From Anadara kagoshimensis (taxonomy: Eukaryota; Mollusca; Bivalvia; Arcoida; Arcidae), in contig CM037861.1 of assembly GCA_021292105.1 (NCBI GenBank), forward strand, positions 29,465,674 through 29,529,673: DNA of 64,000 bases, read 5' to 3'. Position 1 is the first letter of the stretch, and each line of letters opens with the position of its first letter. The notes beneath the pieces were generated by a model, which did no database searches, was not told the DNA's origin, and saw only the letters and a list, made by a program, of their open reading frames with translations. Below are positions 1-11,992 of this stretch, piece after piece. The translations under genes and the position numbers were made by a program.

Positions 1-212
1 GGTGACTTTTACATGTTTACTTGGGTGGCTTTTATAGACAGGCTTGACTGTAGCTTATAAACAAGTGAAGTTAAAGCGTCCAAAATGTTCTTTATTCATG
101 TTATTTAAACCTGTATATAATGATCACCAGTTCATGCTTGACTTTTTCTGGTTCCCCTGGTTGGCCTTTATAGACAGGTTTGACTGTAACTTATACACAA
201 GTGAAATTAAAA
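1..212. repeat. Two-unit tandem repeat
   Basis: A stretch of about 50 bases at 27-77 (TTTATAGACAGGCTTGACTG, then a match through ACAAGTGAAGTTAAA) returns at 163-211 with few changes. The spacing is about 136 bases. The window edge cuts the first unit, so more units may lie upstream. Nothing coding is visible. Confidence 0.65.
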
Positions 213-1218
213 AGTAAAAATTACATTTTTGCATCATGGTCAAAATGAATTTCTTTCTTTTGAAAAGCTTTGATTTTTTCAATAACTTTCTTAACGTTTA
301 GGTAAAAACCTGATCGATGACAGTTCTTAAAAGTTAAATATTTGTGCGCCTTGTGGTTTTGTTAATGCCAACTCATTAAAACATTATTTAGACTGCCATA
401 TAGAAATATGAAAGTGAAAAAAATTGAATAATTTCCAAAACCAACAAGAACATGACAAACAAAAGTACTTAAAAAGCAAATAAAGAAACAACAACAATAA
501 ATATAGAATTTTAACATGTAGAACTGTACATAGCACACAAACTAAAGTGTTAAAATATTTATAAAAGATTTGAAGTAGAGGTGCCTTCAAGTCGAGACGA
601 TAGGTTTTTTACATTTGGTTTGGTAGATAAGTTGAATTTTTCATACGTAAAGGTGGGTATTTCTAAATAAATAATAAGTAATTGTGAATGTTCCGATGGA
701 ATGACTAGTTCTGTTACACGATATATTCACATTTCAAAAATTATTTTTAAGTTCAAAAGAACTTTTATCCAGTGTATTTTATTGATTCCATCAAAACATT
801 CTTTTGAATTTCTGTTCTCACTTAATCTTCTTGTAAATTAATCATACAAGAAAATTATATAGAATTCAAACACGTAAAAATGAAATTTCCTGAGAGGAAA
901 AACAAAACCAATGTTAACATTTGTTTAAATTGGAATATTTTTTTATTTGAATTACACAAATATGTATTTCTTACATTAGGTAAATTGGATTTCGGAACAC
1001 TTCACATACTTTTTTTAACCCGTCTTCAAAGTTGTAAGATACCAATGAGATTGTGAGTTGAACATGAATAAATATGTTTTTGTTGTGATTTACCGATGGA
1101 GTCTCTGTCATACATTGATGAGTTTTACATAATCTTAAACATATAGTATGCAATAGAGTAATGCCTTTTACACTATTTGGCATTTGAAAAAATGATATTT
1201 CATATCAGAATTTTCCCT
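213..1218. other. AT-rich stretch without recognisable features
   Basis: No gene, RNA gene or clear repeat was recognised here. The short open frames are AT-rich and low in complexity and do not resemble any family I know. Confidence 0.5.
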
Positions 1219-1490
1219 GTTTTCTTCTTATTTTCATGAAGTACAGCTTTAATCTCGGAAATGTTCAATCATCCAAACTCCCAACTAATAGAAATACATT
1301 TTTTATTTTACCTATGAAAGGAACTTGGATTTACTAAGTCACAAACGGATTTATTGTTTTCTTCTTTTTTTATGAAGTACAATCTCAGAAATGTAGAATA
1401 ATCTAACATCCCAACAAATATAAACGGAATTTTTTATTACCTCTGAAAGGCACTCGGATTTGCTAAGTCACAAACGGACAAACGGATATA
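1219..1490. repeat. Tandem duplication, two units of about 135 bp
   Basis: Unit 1 (about 1221-1355) and unit 2 (about 1358-1490) share the order TTTTCTTCTT, ATGAAGTAC, AATCTCGGAAATGT, CCCAACTAATA, a TTTTTTATT run, ACCTATGAAAGG, then GGATTTACTAAGTCACAAAC. Unit 2 is followed directly by an R1 fragment. Confidence 0.75.
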
Positions 1491-1492
1491 TT

Positions 1493-1568
1493 ATCAAAAA
1501 CAAACATACTAATCCATGGAACTGTGGTACGTCAAATATATCCAGGGCAATCCTGGACACTGGAGACT
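1493..1568 (+). mobile_element. R1 dispersed repeat, internally deleted copy
   Basis: It begins with the R1 left end (ATCAAAAACAAACATACT, then AATCCATG) and jumps straight to the R1 3' part (GTACGTCAAATATATCCAGG, then GCAATCCTGGACAC). The middle, about 150 bases in the fuller copies at 18423 and 37629, is missing. Confidence 0.8.
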
Positions 1569-2154
1569 ATATTGAAATAAAATAATGATGATAAATGTTG
1601 GTGGAATGTTTTATCTATCGTAATCATTTTGTTACCTTTTATTTTTTTATTGCGTTGTGTTATCAAACTTTTATCTAAATATTATTGTTGGTTAATTACA
1701 ATTATTTTTAACAATAAAGGTTTAGACTCTTTAGAAGGTATGTTACTCTGATGCGACCTATACATCAACAAATAATAGAGTGTGTTTTTTTCATGTAGTT
1801 GATGTTGTATTGATATTAGGGTTATTCAAACCAGATCAAACATAAAATGGACAGCATCATTGCGATTAATGAACATTACAACATTTCATGTTCACCTTTT
1901 TATTCCGGCATTTACAAAATATAATTTTATCCAATTTATTATTTTAATAGTCAAAAGCCGACAGACAACCACATTGATATTCCCAGAACTTTACAATTGT
2001 GGAAAAACTTTGAGCTGAGGGGTTTTATCGATTTTTTGATTGGCCCACACCGGAAACCAGTATATTGGAAGTTTCTCTTCTTAAGTTACATCAAATAATC
2101 AATGACTTATGGCATAGAAGATCTTTCGTGTTCTACTTTTACCAAAAATAGCAC

Positions 2155-2760
2155 ATGGAAATCGGAGTTACTTTTGAATGCACAGGTTTACAAAAGATAA
2201 AAAAATACCAATGACAGACGTGTTTCACTATGAATGGTGTCATTGTAAGACATGGTTATATATTCTTCAATAACGACTCAATGCTGGAGTAAATTGTAAA
2301 AAGACAAGAAACAAAATTAATCAATCACCTGTTTAGTTCTTTACATGGGTTTTGCGACAAAAACTCAATCAAGTGATGGTCTAAAATTTTCAATCTTTTT
2401 CTTTCATAACAGCAATGACCTTTCATTTAAATATAATGTTCTTTATAGGGTAACAAACGTATTCCCAATAATTGATTCGATTGGCATCATTACATTACAA
2501 AACTTATTTCAATGATTTATAGTATTTTCGATGCTACTGTAGGATCGGTTAAATTGGAATCGTAATACAATAATTTATATATTTCAAAAATTTAAAGTAT
2601 TTTATCAGCCTTTCTGTGGCTAAAAGATGGCTTTTACTTAATACGTGTCATAAATCTTAGTTGCAATATGACATAGCTTCATTCATCGGGGTTAATATTT
2701 TCCACAGTTTCAAAAGTACATATTCACTGTAAATCATCTGTTCTAACTAAGAGCCTTCTA
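2155..2760. repeat. Duplicated block X, copy 1
   Basis: It matches 10978-11580 in the same orientation over most of its length, for example GAGTTACTTTTGAAT, ATTAATCAATC, GTGGTCTAAAATT-like, TTGGCATCATTA and AAAAGATGGCTTTTACTTAA. Divergence is high (many substitutions and small gaps), so the duplication looks old. No coding is seen. Confidence 0.7.
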
Positions 2761-2879
2761 AAAGTAAATCTAGAATACTATTAAGAAAAATATTATTTGA
2801 ATTTCTGGATAAAAGCATGATTATGCTTTGAAATTAAAAAAAAAGTATTCTTTGAGTATTAAATTTGTATTCAAAACAA

Positions 2880-4950
2880 ATATTCACACTATAAATTGTC
2901 AAATATTAAGTACATTTAATTAAATTTAATTCAATACGAAATGCATAAAATGTGTGCATTAAAATAATGCAATTTTCTAACAAATTGTAAATGATATTTT
3001 ATTTTAAAGAATATTTTAAAGATTCCATTTCAGTATAAAATATCTTTCTTTAGTAATTTCCATTTTATTATATTGGAAACTCTAGATAACACCTGAGGTC
3101 TAAAGTAGAAATGGTAAATGATATCATTATCCGAGAAACATCCTTGTCAATCGACACAAAACCTATTCATTTCAAAAAGTTTCATTTAAACATTAAACAA
3201 ATTGATTTGGACTTTTTGATGATTTGGGTAAAAAGTTATGTTTCTTTCTTATTGATGTGAAATCTAAGACACAACAGACAATTTACTTGTCACCCTTTTT
3301 GGTTCGTCACGATTTATGGATAATTTTTTATTGATAAGTTCAATAAGTTATAATTCAAGGTTAAGGATATCATTAATTAAACCATATATGTGTTCTGCCT
3401 GACCCAATATCCATTTGCTCTAATAGCAAAAATGGTTCAGAAAAAATTCGAAACATCAGATTCATCATAGACACACTTTAAAAAATATTATAAAGCTGTT
3501 CATTTCGCCGATAACTGAGTCCACTTAAAAGCAAATGTCTTTTTCTTCGCATGTTGAACGGTAATATAAGCATAGATTAAAAAGCAAACGTGTCCAATCC
3601 CTTTCTCAGTGGTTCTGTCGGAAACTACAGAAAATACAAAAAAGTTTAAAGAAGGAAATGGAACAGAACACATTTAAAACGAAAATTATATAACAATAAG
3701 TACTCTTATAAATGTTTTCAACATATCATGAAAAAGAATTGCCACATACTTAGCAAAAGCATACATGTGTTTCGTTTTGAAACATTACATGATAATAATC
3801 ATTATTCTTTTATTATAACACTCGCGATGTTTGTCTGTTGGGACTTACAATTACTGTTATGCAATATCAACGTCTTTGATATTACAATTATCGGCATTTG
3901 TTCATTTATTGCGAATCGAATTACAATATAATTGTTTGTACAGTCCATTTCATATCACAACACTACCGCTTATTGAACATACAAAGATTTCATTTTTTCA
4001 GGATTATATGTTTGAATTCAAGCAAAGATTTTTCATTTAATAGTTTGAAAGATTCCGATAATAATTGTAAGCAATCCTTCTTTTATTTGAAATTGGTTTG
4101 TGCACTTTCTGGTAAGAAAGTATATATATTGCGTGTAAGTATATAGTTTAACTGAATTCATTAAAACCGCTGAAATTTATATTTTTGGCCAAACACGTAA
4201 TTTTTTATTTGGTATCGAGAATTTAAAATCAGGGGATAAAACCGTGTATCGTCTGCTGTAAAGAACTGTAATTAGTTATTTCACCTAGTCCAAAGTTAAA
4301 AGCCAGTTGTCCTTCATCTTATTATGAGTTGCACTGAAATAACTTCTACTTTTTTACCACTATGACGAGGGCATAACTGTTAATCAATTCTTTGGCAGGT
4401 GAATCATTTTTAAACTGCTAAACAACCACAATTCTCGATTCATATAATAGCAACCAAACCTAATTAATGTCCATTTGTTTATTAAGAACAACGTTTAACA
4501 TCGCATTGCTTCAAATTTTCAAAAAAAAAAAATCAATAATTTGGTATAAAGAGCACAACGCTGCTGTATAAAGTTCATATTTTTTAAGCCCCACGTTGGT
4601 CTTTTCTCCTGACAACAACTATAATGCAGTGATAAGATCTTTCTTTCATCAAGGATTGAAAGGATTATGATATTTAAATGAACGGACTTTAAAACATCAG
4701 CTTGGATGAAATGGATTATTCTACTTAAATCAACGTATTTAACGTCTCACAAAACTAATCACATCAAATACTACCTAATCTTAATGTTTATGAGAAGGAC
4801 ACAGCAAAAGTACATGATTATTTTACATTTCCGTGAAGCAAAATATACAACATTTCCGTAAAGCAAAAGTCCATGAATATTTAGCCTTTACGTACAACAA
4901 AAGTAGATGGTAATTTTACATTTACGTAAAACAGAAGTAGATGTTATTTT
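2880..4950. repeat. Duplicated block Y, copy 1
   Basis: It is collinear with 5580-8110. Shared anchors include TATTGGAAACTCTAGATAAC at 3072 and 5775, GGTTCCGTCGGAAACTA-like near 3610 and 6700, and GAAAGGATTATGATATTTAA near 4655 and 7810. Copy 2 carries a few hundred extra bases near 6.0-6.4 kb. Several reading frames in the block are open in only one copy, which argues against coding. Confidence 0.75.
4800..4945. repeat. Minisatellite, about 35-45 bp unit
   Basis: Degenerate repeats of the phrase TTACGTACAACAAAAGTAGA, then TGGTAATTTTACA. About four units are visible. The same phrase is repeated, with a different number of units, at the matching place in block Y copy 2. Confidence 0.65.
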
Positions 4951-5099
4951 ATAAGCAAACAAGATCGACCTGTCAAATTGACATATCATTAGGAATATTC
5001 ATAGAGAAGGATCCATTTAATACATGGTTGTGTTAGGATTCGCAGTTAATGTATAAACACTTTGCCCATGATTAGTGTTTTCATAATATAGTCAAAATA

Positions 5100-5470
5100 T
5101 ACAATCATGGACGATATACTTAAACTATCTGGTTCATAATAAATATTGAAAATCAAGGACAAATGCAAGCATCATAAAATAAAATTTCACGTTTCCTTTG
5201 AAATGAACTCTGATCAGTTCATACACAAGATAGTGATATTGTGAGATAAGTAAATTATTGATTAAAATATGTAAGAGTTATGATTCATCTACTGTCATAA
5301 TCATCATCATGTTACCTTCAATTAATTTTATCTGCTTTGAGATATTTTCAAATGTTATAACTTGTTTATTACATCGTTTTTTTTTCAAATATTACAGGTT
5401 GTTCATTTCATTATATTTTCAATCATGAACAATTTTTGATTACATTTTATTTTCAGGTTTTTTTATAGGT
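5100..5470. repeat. Duplicated block Z, copy 1
   Basis: It matches 9710-9965: TGTTTCCTTTGAAATG-like, then TTATTGATTAAAATA, then GTTATGATTCATC and CATCATCATGTTACC. The end (5390-5470) contains degenerate units like those of the 10.2-10.9 kb minisatellite, so block Z and the minisatellite were already neighbours before the duplication. Confidence 0.7.
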
Positions 5471-6875
5471 TGCTGATTTGGCCATTTTAAAAGATAATAC
5501 AATTGTGTTCATCAATTATTAGTACTACCTTTCTTCATTTACCTTTTACACATACTAATCGAATAAATTTTCATTAAAACCAAATGTTTAAACTATTGAT
5601 TGCCAGATATTAAGACCGTTTAATTTAATTCAATACGAAATGTTTTAAAATGTGTATTTTCAAAATAATGCAAGTCTTATCAATTAAAAACGCTATTTTA
5701 TTTTGAAAAGTATTTTAAAGATTCCATTTCAGTATGAAAACGAATTAATTTATTTAGTCATTTCCATTTTATCATATTGGAAACTCTAGATAACACCTGA
5801 GGTCTTACGTACATTAGTAAATGATATCATTAGCTGAGCAACAGTCTTCTGAACAGACAGAAAAATCATTCATTTTAGCAGTTTCATTGAAACACCATAT
5901 TAATTAATTTAGACTTCTTGACCATCTCTGTAAACAATCTTGTTTTTTTTTCTTATCGATGTGAAAACTAATAAACAGCTAACAATTTGTTTTTCGCCCT
6001 TTATGTTACATCAATATTTAAGGAGGACATTCTTCATTATATAAACTTCTCACTATTCCATACAATAAAGCTATGTCATATAAATCAAATTGCACACATG
6101 TAATATCGTTTATGTGACCTTGGTAACCAGTGCGAGACTGTCCAATATGCGCGCGCTATGACGCGGACTGTTGATTGTTTGAATGAGATACTTCATTTAG
6201 GCATTTCGAATCTCTTTAATATCGAAAAAAAGTTGCATTCTGTATTTGTTCTATCAAAAAGACAATAATTTATTTTTGACACAATTATACCTAAAAAAAT
6301 AAACAAAGTACTTCTCTATGGACATCTGTAAACGTTTATACGATAGTTCTGGGTCAGTCAACTCGTTTTTTATATAAAACTCGTTTAATAAATTCAATAT
6401 AAAATGAACGCTCATGCAAGATCCAATATATGTGTTATATTTCAAGGTTAAAAAATCGTAAACAAAACCACATCTTTGTTCTAACTGTTCAAATATCCAT
6501 GTGCTCTGATAGCAAAAATGGTTAAAAAATTCGAAACATCAGAATCACCAGAGACACATTAAGAACAAATTATTTAAAAGATACCTAATTGTTTTTAAAG
6601 CAAATGACTAGATGCCTTTTTCCTTGCATGATGAACAGTAAGTAATGTAAGTGTGGATTAAAAACAATGCGTGTCGAACCTTTTTTCAACGGTTCCGTCG
6701 GAAACTATAGAGAAGACAGACATACAGACAGACAAACAAAACATATTTTATACGAAAAGGATCCTGATTAAACCCATTATTTCTAATATAAATGTTCTAA
6801 GCATTTCATGTTTGAGAATTATTAGTCGAATACTTAGGGAAAACAAACAGATGTTAATAGAAACTAATTAAAAAT

Positions 6876-6937
6876 CTGTTTTGATTTTGCAACACTACAT
6901 GGCTGATTTGGAATAGACATTATTTTTTCATCATAGC
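6876..6937 (-). repeat. Decayed relative of the hammerhead ribozyme repeat
   Basis: Read on the minus strand this lines up with the ribozyme repeat at 24576-24630: ATGATGA in place of CTGATGA, then TATTCCAAATCAGCCATG, then TAGTGTTGCAAAATCAAAAC. The core bases needed for cleavage are changed, so activity is not expected. An even more decayed trace lies at the matching place in block Y copy 1, near 3762-3825. Confidence 0.5.
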
Positions 6938-7939
6938 ACTTGCAGTGTTTGACATTTGACTACTTACAATTACTGATATACAATATCAATGGGCTTTGAT
7001 ATTACAATACTCTTTTGCGTTATAAAATAAAACATCATTTCTTGTGAATCTACCTACAATATTACTGTGTCTACAGTCCATTTCAATACAAAACACTGTC
7101 TCTGATTTTCCATCATTGCATGTTCGTAAAAAGATTTTAATTATTCAGGAAATTTAGTTTGAATTCAAACAAAGAAGTTCGAATATTCCGATAATATTAT
7201 GTTTCGTTTTATGCACTGTATGAGATCAAAGTATATATATTTCGTGCTGTGTAAATTGTTAATCTACAATCATATTGTCATAACAATCAATTAAATTAAT
7301 ATGTTAGGTCTAAACACATGTAATTTTATATTACTGTCGAGAATTTAAAAACCGGGTGATAAAATTTTGGCCCGTCTGCTGATACGCATTGTTACAGTAA
7401 TGGGTTATGGGTTGTTTGACCTTGACAAGGTAAAAGCCATTTGTCCTTCATTCTCTGAAGCGATTACAGTAGTATTTTCTCATGTACTTAAAAAAACTTC
7501 TGTTTTTTACCATTGTGACGAAGGCATGACTGTTTATTAATTTTTTGCAACTGAATCTGTAAATTGTAAATGTTCATATCTCTATATAATAGCAACCACG
7601 GCTTTTTTAGTCCATTTTTTTCCTTAAGAAAGACGCTCAATGCCCCATTGCTTCAAGATTTAAAAATTCCTCAGTAATTCTGTATAAGGAGCACTTCTAT
7701 ATAAAGTTAATATTTTAGGTCCTATGGTGGTATTTTCCTTTGACAGTAATATAAATAATATTTAATATAACAATGCAGTGAGAGGATCTTCCTTTCATCA
7801 AGGCTTGAAAGGATCATGATATTTAAATGGACGGAACATCAGCTCGGATTAAATAGATTATTGTATTTATATCAACACATTTAACGTCTTGCAAAACTAA
7901 TCACATCAAATACTACCTAATCTTCATGGTTATTAGGAC

Positions 7940-8105
7940 ACCGCAAAAGTACATGTTATGTTTACGTACAACAAAAGTGGATGGTTATATTACGTTAACG
8001 TACGACAAAAGCAGATTATTATTTTACGGTTACGTACAACAGAAGTAATTTACGTTTACGTACAGAAAAAGTAGATGTGAATTTACGTTTACATACAAAA
8101 ACCAT
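7940..8105. repeat. Minisatellite, about 33-42 bp unit (block Y copy 2)
   Basis: Four to five degenerate units of TTTACGTACAACAAAAGTGG, then ATGGTTATATTACG. It is the counterpart of 4800-4945, with different unit number and order. Confidence 0.7.
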
Positions 8106-8608
8106 AATCATTTTCAAGCACATAAGTACAAAGAGAAATTCAATGGATACTAAACATTCCGGACATTCTGCCTTACTCCCCTATTGGAGGTTCATGTGTA
8201 TGACTTAAATTTGAGTTTTAAAATCTGTACCTCGATTCGGGATATGCACATGAATTAGTATACTTGTTTTTGATTGCTGCTTTGTTAAATATTGCAAACG
8301 CTTCGTTTTCTTCCAGTTAAGGTAACTATATATAATTATCTTTGATGAAAATGATACTATCACACTGAGTGTCATGAGAGATGTACATTTAATTAAGACA
8401 AACTTTTTTTTACTGAAGTTGACGGAGATTGAAACTAAGCGGTAAGCTTTATTTGATTACCACACAAATAGACGCTTGTTTGTAATTATAGCTTGATATC
8501 ATAAACAGTCACTTGGGATTTTACCACGGTCTGAAAGAAAATGACAAGTTTGTACGTACCATAATTCTTAATAACCAACAATTCGTTTGACTGAAATAGA
8601 AATACAAA
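8106..8608. other. AT-rich stretch, nothing recognised
   Basis: No gene or named repeat is seen in this stretch. Confidence 0.4.
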
Positions 8609-8700
8609 CACTCCCTGTTGGAAGTGCACTTTGTGTAACGTAATTTGCTACTTTTCAAAGTTTTGCTTTGCTTTTAATTTTGTGATTGTGATAAACATTA
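8609..8700 (-). mobile_element. R1 fragment, diverged
   Basis: CTCCCTGTTGGAAGTGCACT, then a short gap and TTCAAAGTTTTGCTTTGCTT, matches the minus-strand form of R1 (compare 49560-49625). Both ends of the repeat are lost. Confidence 0.55.
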
Positions 8701-9709
8701 TTAGAAAACCCTTGTTGAAACAAACCAATATACTTTTGTTAGTTTTCTGTTATTATTAATATTCTGGTAGAAAGGACTCAAGAATGTTTAATCATCAATT
8801 TATAGGATATACAACAATCTTTGTCATGATTTCTTCAAGGTATAAATAGTTACATGTATTGACATTTAAATGATAGTTAATTAACTTCTATAAATCTTAT
8901 CGATGTCTGAGAGCTAATCGATATAAAGCAAAACTAATCAAAGACAATTACAACAGCCACTGTTAGAGTTCACATTGTATACGTTACAGATAAATTCGTT
9001 TAATACTGGAGATAATAGATTTGAGAAATAATAGACTGCAAGTCATCTTGTAAAACAAAACTGCCGTAGTATAGTAATAAGTTTTACGCCCCAGTCGAAC
9101 TTATTTTACTGATATTGCGGCGGTTAGTTCATATTAATGGATGAAAACAAAACGGAGTTCATAGGAATTACCAAACGTTCTAATACTATGACGTTACGCA
9201 AGATTAGATTAACTAAGATTATGTTAATTGTTAATAGATTATGTCGATCCTTACGACAAACATACTTAGATGCTGTTAATTTAAATAAAAATATTGTAAA
9301 AAGCTGTATGTTAATATAAGAGTGTATACAACCCCAATACCAAAACTTCAGACCATAATATAATAATTAGAGTATCTTCCAAAGCGAGTATGTTTTAACA
9401 CGGAAGGTAAGTGCTTGTTTTTCCATTTCATGTTAGAAAGTTGTAACAGTGATTTTTTTTTCAAATTATTGTCAAAACCACTTTATACACTCATTAAAAC
9501 ACCATTGAAATTTTTATTTCAATAAAACTACTTTAAGGCTTACTACCAACGATTTTCTTTAGCTCCATTCATGGATTTATTTCTGGTAATCATTTAAAAG
9601 GAAAATGTATTGCAATAACGTAAACGTATTTTTCACTGCTTGACATTTGATAAATGACAAATTTAGTACCTGAATTTTCCTTGTTAACCTTGTCATTATT
9701 ATATAACAT
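8701..9709. other. AT-rich stretch, nothing recognised
   Basis: One 60-codon open frame lies at 9137-9319, but it has no recognisable motif and no second copy for comparison. No gene is called. Confidence 0.4.
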
Positions 9710-9965
9710 ATTTTTGATCTGTGGAACATATAAAATCAAGGAAAAATTCATGTATCATAAAAGAAAATTTCATGTTTCCTTTGAAATGTACTCTAATCAG
9801 TTCACCACAATATACTGATATCGTAAATTAAAGTAAAATATTGATTAAAATACGTAGGTGTTATGATTCATCCGCCATTACCATCATCATGTTACCTTTC
9901 AATTAATTTTATCTTTTTTGAGACATTTTTATACATTTAAACTTGTCAATTACATCATTTTTAAA
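9710..9965. repeat. Duplicated block Z, copy 2
   Basis: Partner of 5100-5470, same orientation. It is followed by an R1 insertion and then by the large minisatellite. Confidence 0.65.
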
Positions 9966-9986
9966 CATTTTATCTTCTTCGTTGCA

Positions 9987-10180
9987 CCATGTTTCTAAAG
10001 ATTAAACACGTGACGTGGCGGGTGTAGCTTACTAAACAGGAGTTGTTTACCTTTCCGGGGCACCCCTCCCCATGTCCATGATGGGATTCCACGTGTTCAA
10101 TTTAATTTGTCAGTTTTAAAGTTTTTACTTTGCTGCTGGTTTGTGATTTGCAAATGGATTAGTATGTTTGTTTTTAATTA
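9987..10180 (-). mobile_element. R1 dispersed repeat, nearly complete 5' part
   Basis: On the minus strand it begins with the R1 left end (AAACATACTAATCC) and runs through GCAAAGTAAAAAC, the CCGG-containing middle, and TGTTTAGTAAGCTACACCCG. It separates block Z from the minisatellite. Confidence 0.75.
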
Positions 10181-10184
10181 TAGC

Positions 10185-10925
10185 TTCTCCATATCATTTT
10201 TTAAACATTATATTTTGTTCATAACATATTTTAAAATATTTAAACATTTTCATTACATAATTTTTCAAACATGTCAGTTTGTCCATGACATCATAATTTC
10301 GAATATTGTATATGTTCATTACATAATTTTTTAAAATATGATAACTTGTTCATTACATATTAGTTTCAAACACTATAGCTTGTTCATTACATCATTTTTA
10401 AATATAGTACATTGTTTATAACATCATTTTTTGAAACATTACACTTCAGTAAATCGTTATTGAAACATTATAGCTTGTTCATTACATCATTTTTGAAACA
10501 TTACATTTGTTCACTACATTGTTTTTGAAACATTATAGCTTGTTCATTACATCATTTTTGAAACATTATAGCTTGTTCATTACATCTTGTTTAAAACATT
10601 ATATATTGTTCAGTACATTGTTTTTAAACATTATAGCTTCTCTATTACATCATTTTTGAAACATTATAGCTTCTCTATTACATCATTTTTGAAACATTAT
10701 AGCTTCTCTATTACATCATTTTTGAAACATTATAGCTTCTCTATTACATCATTTTGAAACATTATAGCTTGTTCATTACATCATGTTTAAAACATTACAT
10801 TTGTTCGCTACATTGTTTTTAAACATTATAGCTTGTTTATTACATCATTTTTGAAACATTATATTTTTAAATATTATAAGTTGTTCATTACATCGTATTT
10901 TCGAATATTATAGCGTATTCAGATT
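10185..10925. repeat. Minisatellite, about 33-36 bp unit, about 20 units
   Basis: The unit is close to TTTTGAAACATTATAGCTTG, then TTCATTACATCA. It is repeated across the whole stretch, most regularly at 10480-10860. A sub-family with TTCTCTATTACATCA in place of TTGTTCATTACATCA is expanded as four successive units at about 10635-10750, a sign of local unit duplication. The open frame over the first part is a by-product of the repeat. Confidence 0.9.
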
Positions 10926-10977
10926 TTTAATATACTACTATTGGATTTTTTAATAACTAACGCATTTAGAATGACAC

Positions 10978-11580
10978 AAGCATATATGAGTTACTTTTGA
11001 ATACATTAGTTTATAAAAATGAAATAAGTATAAATGACACACACGTAACACTAAGAATAGCATCAATACAAGACATACATATATATATTTTAAAATAACC
11101 CAATCTTTGAGTAACTTTAAATAAGACACGAAATAAAAATTAATCAATCTTAGATCCTTACATGTTTTTACATTTGCAACAAGAATTAAATAAGGTGGTC
11201 TAAAATTCTGTATCCCTTTCTTTCGTTACAACCAAAACTTTGTCACAAAAATGTTATTTATTTAAATACTGATGTATTTCAAATGTCGGATTGGATTAAA
11301 TCATTGGCATCATTATATTACAAAATTTATTTCAAAGATTTATAGTTTTGTTCAGGTTTCTGTAGGAGGGATTAAAGTGGTATTATAACACAGCAACACA
11401 TATTTCAAAGGTATTTTTATCAGCCTTTCTGTAGCAATAAAAGATGGCTTTTACTTAATACCAGTCATAAATCTTACTTGCAATATGACATAGCATCATT
11501 TATCTTGGTTAATATTTCCCACTTTCAACTACTATTTCAAAAGTACACGTTTCTTCTATATAATCCCACTAAGAACTATT
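10978..11580. repeat. Duplicated block X, copy 2
   Basis: Partner of 2155-2760, same orientation. No coding frame is shared by the two copies. Confidence 0.65.
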
Positions 11581-11992
11581 TTTCTTAAAAAAGATAATAT
11601 TAAAATTTTAAAATAGTATTTTATGTTATTGAAGTTTTTAAAGCATCATGTATGTCAAGTTATTACTTTTGAATTTTTATTAAATGTGTGTATTAAAAAT
11701 TACATAATTTTATCTTCTGAAATTTGAATTGACTGAATTTGTGTATATCACAGTACCCGGTGTCTTTCACATTACAGTTTAAAGATAAATTGGCGCTGTA
11801 AATAGTACAAGTATAACAAATTTGCTTTTGGTCACTTGCTGAATACATGTTGGTAACAACTATTGTTAAAAGTACTTTATACACAAAAGCCTTATTGAAT
11901 ACGGATGTACTAGCCTACTTTTTATGACGTCATCTAATTTATATTTGGCGTACATATCACACAACAAGGAATCATTCATACCGCTTATGTTC
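11581..11992. other. AT-rich stretch, nothing recognised
   Basis: An open frame of 63 codons on the minus strand (11693-11884) has no recognisable motif. No gene is called. Confidence 0.4.

Larger units (their letters stand above)
5580..8110. repeat. Duplicated block Y, copy 2
   Basis: Partner of 2880-4950. Between about 6010 and 6460 it carries sequence that copy 1 lacks, including a locally GC-rich phrase at 6140-6170 (ATATGCGCGCGCTATGACGC). The origin of this extra part is not recognised. Confidence 0.7.

Noticed and set aside
10107-10334. 75-codon frame rich in Phe and Ile
   Set aside because: It runs from an R1 copy into the minisatellite and is a by-product of the repeats.
10185-10925. 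CRISPR-like array (about 33-bp repeated units)
   Set aside because: Units are contiguous and variable, with no unique spacers, and the sequence context is animal; it is a minisatellite.
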